Positions 17,433-27,700 of a stretch of DNA of 64,000 bases are shown piece after piece (within the stretch, counting starts at the first letter, position 1; the number at the start of each line of letters is the position of its first letter). The notes below the pieces were generated by a model, which had not been told where the DNA came from, did no database searches, and was given only the letters and a program-made list of their open reading frames with translations. The translations under genes and the position numbers were made by a program. The stretch is from Bradyrhizobium manausense (GTDB taxonomy: Bacteria > Pseudomonadota > Alphaproteobacteria > Rhizobiales > Xanthobacteraceae). The stretch spans positions 1-64,000 of the forward strand of contig NZ_JAFCKB010000025.1 in NCBI RefSeq assembly GCF_018130615.1, given 5' to 3'.

Positions 17433-19700
17433 ATGCAATCTTCAAAATCAATATTGGCGGGCGCGAGCCTCGCCGCACTCACGCTGTGTCATTCCGGCGG
17501 AGGCGCAATCGCGCAGACGACGGCCCCCGTCACGACGCTGCCCACCGTCGAAGTCGATGCACCCAAGCAGACGCAGGCGCCGCGCCGCCCAAAAGTTCGC
17601 GTCGCAGTCGACCGGCGACGTTCGACCTCGCAGGCACGACCGCAGACCGAGGCGCCCGCCGCCGTCGAGGGCCAGAGCGAACGGTTGGATGCCGCACGCC
17701 AATCCGTGCTGCCGCCCGGCGGCGCCACCACCCACACGCTCACACGCCAGGCGATCGAGGCGCTGCCGCAGGGCAGCAATGCCTCGCTCGACAAGGTGCT
17801 GCTGCAATTCCCCGGCGTCACGCAAGATTCGGCGGCGAGCGGCGACCTGCATGTCCGCAACGAGCACGCCAATCTGCAATATCGCATCAACGGCGTCATG
17901 CTTCCCGACGGCGTCGGCGCATTCGGGCAGATCCTCGACACCGGCATCGTCGGCAGTCTCAGCCTGCTCACAGGCGCACTGCCCGCGCAGTACGGCCAGC
18001 GCACGGCCGGCGTGCTCGACATCCAGACCAAGGCCGACGCCTTCAACAATTCCGGCGTCGTCGGCGTCTATGGCGGCAGCAACGGGACCAGCTCGACCAA
18101 TGTGGAATATGGCGGGACCGCCGGCCAGACCCAGTACTTCCTGTCGGGACGCTTCCTCCAGAACAACCTCGGCATCGAGAACCCGACCCCGTCGGTGAAT
18201 GCGATCCACGACCGGACCAACCAGGAGAAGGGATTTCTCTATCTCTCGACGATGATCGATCCGACCAGCCGCCTCACCTTCATGAGCGGCGTGTCGAATG
18301 CGACATTCCAGATTCCAAACAATCCCGGCCAGACGCCTGCTTACACGGCGTTCGGCGTCTCGAATTTCGACTCGTCGCGGCTCAATGAGCACCAGAACGA
18401 GTTCAACCAGTTCAATGTCGTCTCCTACCAAACCTCGAACGGCGCGTTCGACACGCAGACCTCCTATTTCAATCGCACCAGCCTGCTGCACTTCTATCCT
18501 GATCCGATCGGCGATCTCGTCTTCAACGGCGTCTCCTCGGATGTCTACCGCCAGAGCGTCGTCAATGGCCTCCAGCAGGACACCGCCTGGCGCATCGGCT
18601 ATGCGCACACGCTGCGCTTCGGCCTGTCGGTCAGTGCGGAGCGGACGCTGGTCAACAGCGGGACGACGGTGCTGCCGCTGTTGGATCCCGCGGACCCGAC
18701 CGCGGGGACGATCGACGCGCCGTTCTCGGTGTTCGATTCCAGCGCCAAGACCGGCTGGCTGATCGGGACCTACGTTCAGGACGAATGGAAGATCACCAAC
18801 AACCTGACCCTGAACGCCGGCCTACGCTTCGACCAGATGTATCAATATGTCGATGCGAACCAGCTCAGCCCGCGCGTCAGCCTGACCTGGAAGCCGTTCG
18901 AGGGCACCACGTTCCACGCCGGCTATGCGCGCAACTTCACCCCGCCCTCGCAGGTGATCGCCGCACCGGTCAATCTCGCGCTGGTGACCCCGCCCGGCGC
19001 GCCCGCCAACACGCAGACGCCGGAGGTCGGGCAGAACAGCCCGGTGCTGCCGGAGCGCGCGCACGTGTTCGACGTCGGCGTGACGCAGAAGGTCTATCCG
19101 ATCCCCGGCCTCGAGGTCGGCGCCGATGCCTATTACAAGAAGGCGCGCGACCTGCTCGACGATGGCCAGTTCGACGCGGCCTATGTGCTGAGCGGCTTCA
19201 ACTACGATCGCGGCGAGAATGTCGGCGTCGAGCTGAAGTCGACCTATCGCAACGGCAATTTCAGCGCCTACGCCAACCTCGCCTGGGCCAAGCAGATCGC
19301 GTCCAACGTCATCTCGAACCAATATCTGTTCGGCGCGGACGAGCTCGCCTATATCGCGGGCCATTACATCTACACCGACCACGCGCAGATGCTGTCAGGC
19401 TCGGCCGGCGCGTCCTATCTCTGGGAGGGCACGCGCTACAGCGTGTCGATGGTCTATGGCAGCGGCCTGCGTTCGGGCTTTGCCAATACCGATCATCTGC
19501 CCGGCTACACGCAGGTGAATCTCGGCCTGTCGCACGATTTCAACATCGTCGCGCCGAACAAGCCGACGACGCTGCGCTTCGATGTGGTCAACGTGTTCGA
19601 CACCATCTACCAGATCCGCGACGGCTCCGGCATCGGCGTGTTCGCCCCGCAATACGGCCCGCGGCGCGGCGTCTATGTCGGCATGTCGCAACGGTTCTAA
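17433..19700 (+). CDS. TonB-dependent outer-membrane receptor
   Basis: A 755-residue receptor. It has a signal peptide (MQSSKSILAGASLAALTL, cut near AIAQ), a Pro/Arg-rich stretch, and a plug domain at ~100-220 (LDKVLLQFPGV, then YRINGVMLPDGVGAFGQILD and YGQRTAGVLDIQTK). The rest is a 22-strand-type beta-barrel ending in GVYVGMSQRF with the terminal phenylalanine needed for membrane insertion. Such receptors import metal chelates or other scarce nutrients using TonB energy. The Zur-like palindrome and DUF2946 gene upstream suggest zinc or a related metal, but the barrel itself does not prove it. The ATG at 17433 is chosen because it gives a normal signal peptide; the ribosome binding site is weak. 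Confidence 0.9.
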   Translation: MQSSKSILAGASLAALTLCHSGGGAIAQTTAPVTTLPTVEVDAPKQTQAPRRPKVRVAVDRRRSTSQARPQTEAPAAVEGQSERLDAARQSVLPPGGATTHTLTRQAIEALPQGSNASLDKVLLQFPGVTQDSAASGDLHVRNEHANLQYRINGVMLPDGVGAFGQILDTGIVGSLSLLTGALPAQYGQRTAGVLDIQTKADAFNNSGVVGVYGGSNGTSSTNVEYGGTAGQTQYFLSGRFLQNNLGIENPTPSVNAIHDRTNQEKGFLYLSTMIDPTSRLTFMSGVSNATFQIPNNPGQTPAYTAFGVSNFDSSRLNEHQNEFNQFNVVSYQTSNGAFDTQTSYFNRTSLLHFYPDPIGDLVFNGVSSDVYRQSVVNGLQQDTAWRIGYAHTLRFGLSVSAERTLVNSGTTVLPLLDPADPTAGTIDAPFSVFDSSAKTGWLIGTYVQDEWKITNNLTLNAGLRFDQMYQYVDANQLSPRVSLTWKPFEGTTFHAGYARNFTPPSQVIAAPVNLALVTPPGAPANTQTPEVGQNSPVLPERAHVFDVGVTQKVYPIPGLEVGADAYYKKARDLLDDGQFDAAYVLSGFNYDRGENVGVELKSTYRNGNFSAYANLAWAKQIASNVISNQYLFGADELAYIAGHYIYTDHAQMLSGSAGASYLWEGTRYSVSMVYGSGLRSGFANTDHLPGYTQVNLGLSHDFNIVAPNKPTTLRFDVVNVFDTIYQIRDGSGIGVFAPQYGPRRGVYVGMSQRF

Positions 19701-19734
19701 AGCGGGATGGAGTCAGGTTCGATCGACGTACGGG

Positions 19735-19763
19735 AACACCTCTCCCCGACGGGGAGAGGTGTT
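19735..19763. terminator. Hairpin between TonB receptor and ridA (repeat family)
   Basis: Perfect 13-bp stem AACACCTCTCCCC/GGGGAGAGGTGTT with a 3-base loop, located between convergent genes. The hairpin and the ~35 bases after it resemble the element at 16678. Probably a bidirectional terminator. Confidence 0.7.
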
Positions 19764-19865
19764 CGGAGTTCGCGGATTGCACCGATCCAACCAAGACACA
19801 TTCCGCTTGAGCTGCACGGCATGTTCACGTCCGGGCCTGCGGGCTCCGGCACAGCAGCCAGCGGC

Positions 19866-20249
19866 TCACTTGCGATAGGCGACGCAGTCGATTTCGACCT
19901 TGCAATCCACCACCATGCTCGACACCACGCAGGCCCGCGCCGGCGGATTGGCACCGAAATATTCGGCAAAGACCTTGTTGAAGCTTTGAAAGTCTCTGGG
20001 ATCGTCGAGCCAGACGCCGCAACGCACGACATCCTTGGGCTCAAAGCCGGCTTCAGTCAGGATCGCGAGCATGTTGCGGATCGCCTTGTGCGATTGCGGA
20101 ATGATGCCGCCCTCGATCACCTCGCCGTTCTCCATCGGCGTCTGGCCGGAAACGTAGAGCCAGCCGTCGGCTTCGACCGCGCGGGCAAAGGGAAGGTGCT
20201 GGCCGCCGGTACCGGTGCCGCCGGCCGCGCCATATCGTTTCAGCGTCAT
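19866..20249 (-). CDS. RidA/YjgF-family protein
   Basis: A 127-residue member of the RidA superfamily. RidA hydrolyses reactive imines and enamines released by PLP or flavin enzymes. The family signature VEADGWLYVSGQTPMENGEV lies at ~25-45 and the substrate-site region GANPPARACVVSSMV near the C-terminus, with the arginine in PARACV that contacts the carboxylate. It is the last gene of a minus-strand group with a D-aminoacylase and an MFS transporter. Removal of imines formed by D-amino-acid oxidation would fit, but no oxidase is seen here. Confidence 0.88.
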   Translation of the reverse strand: MTLKRYGAAGGTGTGGQHLPFARAVEADGWLYVSGQTPMENGEVIEGGIIPQSHKAIRNMLAILTEAGFEPKDVVRCGVWLDDPRDFQSFNKVFAEYFGANPPARACVVSSMVVDCKVEIDCVAYRK

Positions 20250-20291
20250 TTGCGAATCGTCCTGTGTGTGATGACTGAGATTGCGGGGTCG

Positions 20292-21929
20292 TCATCCCCC
20301 GATCAAGGCCCGGCCGGGCCGCGCGAAGGTGCTGCGTCCACCCGCGACCACAGCCTCGCCCGCGACGAAGACCGAACGGATGCCCGCGGGCATTTCCGTC
20401 GGCGTCTCGAACGTCGCCTTGTCCATGATGGTGTCGTCGAACAGCGTGAGATCCGCGATCATGCCAGGCCGCAGGATGCCGCGGTCGGACAGGCCGAAGC
20501 GTTGCGCGGGCAACGCCGTCATCCGCCGTACGGCATCTTCAAGCGTGAACCAGCCTTGCTCCCGCGTCAGCCGGCCGGCAACGCGCGGGAAACTGCCATA
20601 GGCGCGCGGATGCGGCTTGGTGCCTGGGCGCGGAATGCCGTCGGAGCCGACCATGTGCAGACGATGGGTGAAGGCCGCGCGCAGATCGGCCTCATCGAGC
20701 TGGAACATGATGATGCCGGTCTGGCCCTGGTCTTCCTCGATGCAGCGAACCATGAGATCGAACGGCGAGATGCCGAGTTCGCGCGCGGCATCGACCATCG
20801 ACTTGCCCTCGAGCGGCTTCAGCGAAGGATTGCCGGTGCCGGAGATGCGCACATTGTGCCAGCCGATCAGCACGATCTTGGACTGCGCGGCATGCGGATC
20901 GGGATCGCCCTCCTCCACCAGCGCGCGCAGCGCCTCGCGCCTGGCAGGATCACGCAGCCGTTCGCGCAACGCATCGATGCCGCCTTCCAGCGCGGCCGGC
21001 GGCAGCAATTGCAACATGTAGGAGCTGCCGGCCGGATACGGATACATGTCGAAGGAGATATCGATTCCCTCCGCACGCGCGGCCTCCAGCCGGTCGAGCG
21101 CCTTGGGAATCGCACCCCAGTTCGGCTTGCCCGCCGACTGCAGATGCGACAGCAGCCCCGCCGCGCCGGAAGCGCGCAGGATCGCGATGAACTCGTCGAT
21201 GGATTGCAGCAGGCCCGCTTCATAGCTGCGGATATGCGCCGTGAGCAGCTTGCCCTGCGCCCGCACCGTCTCTGCCAGCGCGTTCAGTTCGTTGGTGTCG
21301 GCATAGGCGCTCGGCGGATAGACGAGACCAAGCGACAGGCCGGCAGCGCCCTGGGCGAGCTGCTGCGCGAGCAGCGCCTGCATCGCCGCGATCTCCTGCT
21401 CCGTCGCCGCACGGCGCTCATAACCGAGCACGGCGAGCCGGATCGCGGCGTGCCCGACCAGCGAGACCAGGTTGAGGGCCACGCCCGGCCCTTCCAGGGC
21501 GTGGCGATAGCCGTCGAAACTGTCGAAGACTTCATCGGCTCGGGTTTCGCCGGCGAGCCCCGAGAAGTGCAGGCGCAGCATCTCGGCGGAGCCTGCGGTC
21601 GCCGGGTAGAGCGAGAAGCAGCAATTGCCGACCACGAGCGTGGTCACGCCCTGCAAGACCTTCTCGGGCCGGTCAGGCTCGCGCAGGCAAATCAGGTCGT
21701 CGTGGCAATGCGCGTCGATGAAGCCCGGCGCGAGATAGCAGCCGCGCGCATCGATGATCTCGGCGTCCTGCGCAGACAAGGAAGCACCGATCGCCGCGAT
21801 GCGGCTGCCGCTGATGCGCAGGTCGGCCTCGAACCACGGCGCGCCGGTGCCGTCGATCAGCCTGGCATTGCGGATGAGCGTATCCTTGCTCGCGCCCTGG
21901 TTCGGACTCTGGCCTGTCGCTTGGGGCAT
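20292..21929 (-). CDS. N-acyl-D-amino-acid deacylase family amidohydrolase
   Basis: A 545-residue amidohydrolase of the D-aminoacylase type, which frees D-amino acids from N-acyl derivatives. The N-terminal small beta domain reads LIRNARLIDGTGAPWFEADL. The metal-binding start of the barrel is APGFIDAHCHDDLICL, then GVTTLVVGNCCFSLYP, with the metal-site cysteine and other ligands spread along the barrel. The C-terminal beta domain has RPGMIADLTLFD. The ATG at 21929 is set by AAGGAGGG; upstream residues run into the MFS gene. The MFS transporter ends 10 bases upstream and ridA follows 42 bases after, so the three form one unit. Confidence 0.88.
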   Translation of the reverse strand: MPQATGQSPNQGASKDTLIRNARLIDGTGAPWFEADLRISGSRIAAIGASLSAQDAEIIDARGCYLAPGFIDAHCHDDLICLREPDRPEKVLQGVTTLVVGNCCFSLYPATAGSAEMLRLHFSGLAGETRADEVFDSFDGYRHALEGPGVALNLVSLVGHAAIRLAVLGYERRAATEQEIAAMQALLAQQLAQGAAGLSLGLVYPPSAYADTNELNALAETVRAQGKLLTAHIRSYEAGLLQSIDEFIAILRASGAAGLLSHLQSAGKPNWGAIPKALDRLEAARAEGIDISFDMYPYPAGSSYMLQLLPPAALEGGIDALRERLRDPARREALRALVEEGDPDPHAAQSKIVLIGWHNVRISGTGNPSLKPLEGKSMVDAARELGISPFDLMVRCIEEDQGQTGIIMFQLDEADLRAAFTHRLHMVGSDGIPRPGTKPHPRAYGSFPRVAGRLTREQGWFTLEDAVRRMTALPAQRFGLSDRGILRPGMIADLTLFDDTIMDKATFETPTEMPAGIRSVFVAGEAVVAGGRSTFARPGRALIGG

Positions 21930-21939
21930 GCTCCCCTCC

Positions 21940-23259
21940 TTAGTGCACCGGCACGGCGCCGTGCGGCGCCTCTTCGGCGAAATCGGGAATCGACTCGATC
22001 CGTCCGAGCACCACGACATAGAAGAAGATGCCGATCAGCAGGACGATTCCGGCGATCATGAAAGCGCCGGCAAAGGATTGTGTCCAGTCGACCACGATGC
22101 CGGTCACGATCGGCGCGAGAACGCCCATCATGTTGTTGGTGAAATTCAGGATGCCGCCGACCGTTCCCGCGCCGCCCTTCGGCGCGATCAGCGACACGAT
22201 CGAGGATCCCACGGGCGCCGCGGCCGACAATCCCGAGATCGCGATCGACAGCCACAGCAGCGCCCAGCCCGGCTTCACGGTGAAGGCGGCGCCGATCACG
22301 GCGAGCCCCATCAGCATGCCGACGATGATCACCGACTGGCGCACCCGGGTCGAGTCGTAGCCGCGCGCGATCAGATGATCCACCAGGAACCCGCCGATCA
22401 GGAGATCCGACAGCGTCGCGAAGATCCAGGGAATCGTCGAATAGCCCGCGGCCGACATCAGGTTCATGTGCATGGTCTGCGCGAGATAGCCGGGCAGCCA
22501 GGTGAGGAAGAGATAGAAAGTGTAGCCATAGGCCGAGAAGCCGATGGTCAGCCCCCAGACCTTGCGGTTGCGCAGGAGGTAGCCGAGCATACGGCTCTGC
22601 CCCGCCGTGGCCGGGCCTTCCGGCGTGCCGCCGCCGGCGATGATGTAATCATGCTCCGCCTTCGAGAGCTTCGGATCCTCGCTCGGATTGCGGTAGATGA
22701 GATAGTAGGCGACGAAATAGAGGAAGCTCAAAAGTGCGGTGACGCCAAAGCCCCAGCGCCAGCCGTAGAGAAAGATCACATAGGCGACCAGCGGCACGCC
22801 GATCACGTTGGAGAACTTGGCGGCGGAATCGAAGATCGCGGTCGACCGCGCGCGCTCATCGAGCGGAAACCAGTGGCCGGTCGCCTTCTGGCTGGCCGGA
22901 AAGGCCGGTGCTTCCGCAACACCGAGCAGCAGGCGAGCGCTGGCGATGCCCCAGAGACCGCTGGCGAGCGCGGTGATTGTCGCCGCGACCGCCCAGAGAA
23001 AGGTGCTGGCGCGGCCGACCATGGTGACGCCGAAGCGGTCGAGCACCATGCCGCCGGGAACCTGCAGCAGCGAATAGGTCCAGAAGAACGCGCTGCCGAG
23101 CAGACCGATGTCGGTGGCGGTGAGGCCGAGCTCCTTGGTGAGCTCGGGCGTCGCGGCGGAGAGCCCGACGCGATCGATGTAGTTGATGAGAATTCCGACG
23201 CCGAGAAGACAACCGATCAGCCAGCGTCGTCCGGGTACCTGTTGGCCTGCATTCGCCAT
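21940..23259 (-). CDS. MFS transporter, anion:cation symporter type
   Basis: A 439-residue major facilitator with twelve predicted helices. The N-terminal NYIDRVGLSAATPEL segment and the loop VLDRFG between helices 2 and 3, with GVAEAPAFPASQKATGHWFP later, match the ACS family that carries hexuronates, glucarate, tartrate or similar organic anions. Its place directly before an N-acyl-D-amino-acid deacylase suggests uptake of an N-acyl amino acid or related acid (inference). A probable operator lies upstream at 23338-23364, and an IclR regulator gene lies beyond it on the same strand. Confidence 0.9.
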   Translation of the reverse strand: MANAGQQVPGRRWLIGCLLGVGILINYIDRVGLSAATPELTKELGLTATDIGLLGSAFFWTYSLLQVPGGMVLDRFGVTMVGRASTFLWAVAATITALASGLWGIASARLLLGVAEAPAFPASQKATGHWFPLDERARSTAIFDSAAKFSNVIGVPLVAYVIFLYGWRWGFGVTALLSFLYFVAYYLIYRNPSEDPKLSKAEHDYIIAGGGTPEGPATAGQSRMLGYLLRNRKVWGLTIGFSAYGYTFYLFLTWLPGYLAQTMHMNLMSAAGYSTIPWIFATLSDLLIGGFLVDHLIARGYDSTRVRQSVIIVGMLMGLAVIGAAFTVKPGWALLWLSIAISGLSAAAPVGSSIVSLIAPKGGAGTVGGILNFTNNMMGVLAPIVTGIVVDWTQSFAGAFMIAGIVLLIGIFFYVVVLGRIESIPDFAEEAPHGAVPVH

Positions 23260-23337
23260 TTTGAATCCTCGCTTGGAACGCAGGATCGCGTCTCTCGCCC
23301 GGAACGGAACGGGAGCGCGCCTGCAACTGCATTGTCT

Positions 23338-23364
23338 CTTATAGTGGACAATATTATCTTATAG
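23338..23364 (-). promoter_or_regulatory. Candidate IclR operator/promoter before MFS gene
   Basis: An AT-rich island in GC-rich DNA. Two CTTATAG direct repeats (23338-23344 and 23358-23364) are 20 bases apart, two helix turns. They frame the imperfect palindrome GACAATATTATC (23347-23358, ten of twelve positions symmetric). It lies about 80-105 bases before the MFS start. The neighbouring IclR protein is the obvious candidate ligand (inference). Confidence 0.55.
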
Positions 23365-23504
23365 CGTCACGTTAGTTATTACGGCGGCGTGATGTCAAGA
23401 GCAGACATGCAAGGCCTGCCCGTCTCAACGCGCATTCGGACGTGCGATGACAGCGTGATGGCCGGTGCGGATGCATCGGCCGTCACGCTGCTACTCGACT
23501 GAGT

Positions 23505-24272
23505 TCAGTTGCGATCCGAGAGTTCGTTTGCGGTGGCGACGAGGTCGTCGAGCAGCGCAGTCCTGCGCTCCTTCACCGAGTCCGCTGGAACGACGAAGCA
23601 AAGCGTCGCGACTGCGACGCCCCTCTTGTCACGGATGGGCGCGGCAAGACACGAGGTGAACCGGTCGGACAGCGCCGTGGTCACGCATTTGCCCTCACGC
23701 CTCGCGCGGGCGACGTCCTTGATGAAATCGTCGACATCGAGCACGCGGCCGTCCGGAAGGCGAAAATCCTCTTTCGGAACGAACGCACGGATTTCCGCCG
23801 GGCTCATATGATCCAGCAGCAACCGGCCGGATGCCGTCCACGGCAGCGGCACCTCGATGCCGACATCCGTCGTGATCCGAAACAGGCCCGACCCGTCCCG
23901 TGTATCGACCACCACATATTTGCGGCCGCGTAGCGCGCAGAGCTGCGCAGTGGCGCTGTGCTGGGTCGCCAGCCGGTCGAGCGCTTCGCGGCACCGGCGA
24001 TGCAGCGGATTGGCCTCCGCATAGGCGCGCCCGTAGAGATGCACCGCCTTGCCGAAATAGACCTGCCCCTCGCCGACGCTTTCCAGCAGATCCGCCTCGA
24101 TCAGGCGGTTGGCGATGGCATAGACCGTCGATCGCGGCGCGCCCATTTGCTTGGCGAGGTCGCTGAGCTTGGAGGGTTCGCGCAAATGCAGCAGCGCTTC
24201 CAGGAGATCGATGGTCCGATCAATCCCGTTCTGGCGTTCCGCGGGCGAGGTGCCCTTCTTGGATGCGGCCAA
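23505..24272 (-). CDS. IclR-family transcriptional regulator
   Basis: A 255-residue IclR regulator. The N-terminal winged helix reads RTIDLLEALLHLREPSKLSD, then MGAPRSTVYAIANRLIEADLL. The C-terminal effector domain has FRITTDVGIEVPLPWTASGR and SCLAAPIRDKRGVAVATLCF. IclR proteins sense small carboxylates and control nearby catabolic genes, here most likely the MFS/deacylase/ridA unit 245 bases downstream on the same strand. The start appears to be TTG at 24272; no ATG stands before the DNA-binding domain. Confidence 0.88.
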   Translation of the reverse strand: MAASKKGTSPAERQNGIDRTIDLLEALLHLREPSKLSDLAKQMGAPRSTVYAIANRLIEADLLESVGEGQVYFGKAVHLYGRAYAEANPLHRRCREALDRLATQHSATAQLCALRGRKYVVVDTRDGSGLFRITTDVGIEVPLPWTASGRLLLDHMSPAEIRAFVPKEDFRLPDGRVLDVDDFIKDVARARREGKCVTTALSDRFTSCLAAPIRDKRGVAVATLCFVVPADSVKERRTALLDDLVATANELSDRN

Positions 24273-24708
24273 ACTTCACATGTCCTTCGTCAGCTTCGCT
24301 TTGCGGTTTTGGCACAAACCGCGCCGACGGTATAGCGTGTCTAGCTTTCCGATTTTAGCTTCAATGTAATCGAGTTCACAAAGTTGCTGCCGTTGGCCGA
24401 GAGTCTTGCCGCAAGCGTGATCAACGCTCCTTCCAAACCTGTGGTAGTATCTCCTCGTGAAGCTCTATTAGCGTGTAATTGCTTTGAGCACCATGGCAGG
24501 TTGTGATTGCAGCGCTGCCTGTATCGAAATCGGCCAGCAACGATCGCATTGCTTGCGAACAACGCGCCGGACAACTGACCAGATTTATTTGCGCGCGGGC
24601 GAGGCCAAGCGTCTGCAAGCCATAGCACCTTGAACTGCGGAATTTCTCGAAGCCGCGCCTGCGCAAATCAGGACCGATCGCGAGACATCCAGTTTTAGGA
24701 GAGGCGAC
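24273..24708. other. Intergenic region, no gene seen
   Basis: These 436 bases lie between the divergent IclR gene and the 1051-residue orphan gene. They are less GC-rich than neighbouring coding DNA. I see no conserved short gene, no RNA gene and no strong hairpin. The only clear element is the AGGAGAGG ribosome binding site at ~24698-24705 for the downstream gene. Long minus-strand frames here are antisense shadows. Confidence 0.5.
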
Positions 24709-27700
24709 ATGGCTCTCAGCAGCAACAATTTGACTGATATTGGACAAGGTGCCGGCAAGACCACCAACTTCTGGATCCGGTACGAGAACTCGCTCCCCGA
24801 CCAGACCAACGTCGTCAACAACGCCAACTCCCTGCTCAGCGTCGTCGAGAACGAGTTCGCCGTCACCACCGGCTGGTTCGGCACGCCCTCCAACCAGTTC
24901 GGCACCAGCCACCGGCAGGAGGTTCGGCTCGATGAGGCCGACACCGACAATGGGGGCGGCAGCTTCAGCTTTCCCGGTGCCAACAACAGCGGCTTCGGCA
25001 ATCCGATCAGCCTCGATTCGCAAAACCTGATGAGCGATGCGCCGTTGCCGGCGCAGCGCGTCGAGATGGTGTTCATGGCCGAGTGGGTCGAGGTGCTGAT
25101 GGGCATCCGCGGCAACTGGAACGCCGGCGACAGCAGCGGCGAAGGGTTGTCGCATTGGTCGGCCATCACCCGCTTCCAGCAGGGGCATGACCACTATTAC
25201 GGCTCGTTCGTCGCGAACTGGCTGAACGGGGACGGCAGCCCCAATCAGGGCACGATCCTGCCGAACCCGGCGCGCGGCGATTGGGTCAACACGACCTATA
25301 CCGGCTCGACCGTCAGCGACGGCACCTTCGTCCACGGTGACGGCGATCCCGTCAGCTACGGCTGCGCATTGGCCTTCATCTACTATCTCAACGTCCAGCT
25401 CGGCTTCAGCATCAACCAGATCATCTCGAGCTACAATTCCAACCTCGCCAGCGCCTACCATACGCTGACCTCCGACAATTCGGACCCGTTCGCGATCTTC
25501 CTCGGCCTCGTCCAGAGCGTCTATCCGCCCGGCGTGACGGCGTCGATTTCCGGTCCGAACAGGAACAACCCCTTCCCGATTGCCCGCATCTCCTTCGGCG
25601 CCGGCAAGAACACCTTTGGCAAGGACGAAACGCAGGACATCATCAACACGCAGGGCGGCTACGTCCCCAACGCCTTCACGATCTTCATCGAAGGATTCAG
25701 CAAGAGTTCGTTCCAGTCGCTCGGCATCACGGTGGGAAGCTTCGCGGGCTCGTTCTTCGGCCTGACCGGCGTGGCGATCACGCCCAATCCCGTCGGTGTG
25801 CAGTTCGAGAGCGGCATCAACGACCTCACGCCGCAACGCATCGAGATCGCCTACGATCTGCACCTCGACAACGCCCTGCTGGCGCACTTCCCCGCAAGCG
25901 GCGAGAACCAGTTCGATCTGTCGGTGTCGCTGAACGCCTCCGCGACCGGAGAGGTCAGCGGCTCGCAAGCCTCGATGCAGTTCGAGTTGATCGCCGGCGC
26001 CGATCCGTATTTCACCAATCTGAACGCCGATCACAGCAATTTGCCTTATCTCAGCCAGGATCTGCGCGTGTTCACGGTCACCCCGGCGCTCAACGCCACG
26101 CCGATCCCCGGTGTACCCGCGCTGGCCGACAACGCTTCCGGCGCCTACGCTTATATCCAGAATGTGCTGTCGCGCTGGAACTCATCGACCAACGGCTTCA
26201 CCAATCCGAACGGCCCTGATCCGTTCACGACGATCCTTCCCGATCAAGGCGATGCCAACCAGGGCGACTCGTCGGTGACGCCATTCACCGTGCAGTTCAC
26301 CGGCTCGCCGTTCCCGACCAACATCACGATCAGCAACAATTACAGCTTCGCCGTCGCACGTGTGCGGCTGCGCGGCTCTGCGGCATCGCAGGCCAGCAAT
26401 GTACGTGTCTTCTTCCGGCTTTGGACGACGCAGACCAACGACACCGACTACGACGTCAACGGCGCCTATCTCTCCGACAACGATGCCGCCGGCAAGCCGG
26501 GGTCGCCGCGGATGGGTGCCGGCAACACGACGATCCCGTTCTTCGCGACCAACAATTTCTCCGGCCAAACCGACTACGCGGGCGGCCCCAACATCCAGAC
26601 GCTGACGATCCCCGATCATCAGGACCAGCTCTGGGCCTATTTCGGCTGCTTCCTCAATCTCTACGATACCGGAAACGTCATCAACGGCGCGCAGGTGCAG
26701 ACCTATCTGAATGGCACGCACCATTGCATCGTCGCGCAGATCGCGTTCGACGACGCGCCGATCCCGCAAAGCGTATCGCCGCTGTCCTGGGACCAGCTCG
26801 CGCAGCGCAATCTCCAGGTCACGCGCTCCGACAATCCGGGTCCCGCGGCGGCGCATCGGATTCCGCAGACCTTCGACACGAGGCCCGGCCGGACCGTCCG
26901 TCCGCCGCACGGACCGAACACGATCTATCCGGACGAGTTGATGATCGAATGGGGCAGTGTGCCGACCGGCTCGGTCGCCTCGCTCTATTGGCCGCAGGTG
27001 CACGCAAGCGACGTGCTGGCGCTCGCCAAGACGTTCTACGGCGTCTCGCCGCTCGGCATGAGCGACGCCAACACGATCCGGATTCCGATCACGCGGGGCG
27101 TCAGCTATGTGCCGATTCCGCCCGGCTCCGGCGATAATTTCGCCGGCCTCATCACCATCGATCTTCCACTGGGCGTCCGCAGCGGCCAGGTCTTCGACGT
27201 GACCGTCAAGCGGTTGGGCACGCGCATCGGCAAGCCATTGCCGCCACCGCCTCCACCGCCACCGAGGCTGCAGACCGCTCCTGGCATGATCTACCCGGAC
27301 GGGAAGGCGATACAGGTGCGGACCGCGAAGGGCGGCTCCAAGCAACACAGGACGCCGCCGACCGAGGTGGAGCGGCTCACCCAATGGCGCTACGTCGTCG
27401 GCACATTCCAGATCCGCATCCCCGTGACCACCGGCGACAAGATCCTTCCCACTGAGGAGACCACGCTCGCGATCTTGAAATGGCGGCTGGAGCAGATGTC
27501 ACCGTCCAACCGCTGGCATCCGGTGCTGGTGCGCTACATCAAATACCTCTCCGATCGTGTCGACGGGCTCGGCGGCAATTCAGCTGCCGTGCCGCCTTCG
27601 CTGACATTCGTGCCGCCACTGCCGCTGCGTCCGCACGAACCCGAGCGGGAACGTTGCGGCAAGGTCTGCGAGGTCCTGTTCGACTGTCACGGCGAGTTCA

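Noticed and set aside
24309-24325. A sigma-54-like promoter (TTGGCACAAACCGCGCC)
   Set aside because: The GG and GC are at the right spacing, but the TTGC part is replaced by CGCG and no sigma-54 activator site is visible nearby.
24421-26034. A 537-codon minus-strand frame
   Set aside because: It is a high-GC antisense shadow of the large gene at 24709-27864, which has a strong ribosome binding site and coherent composition.
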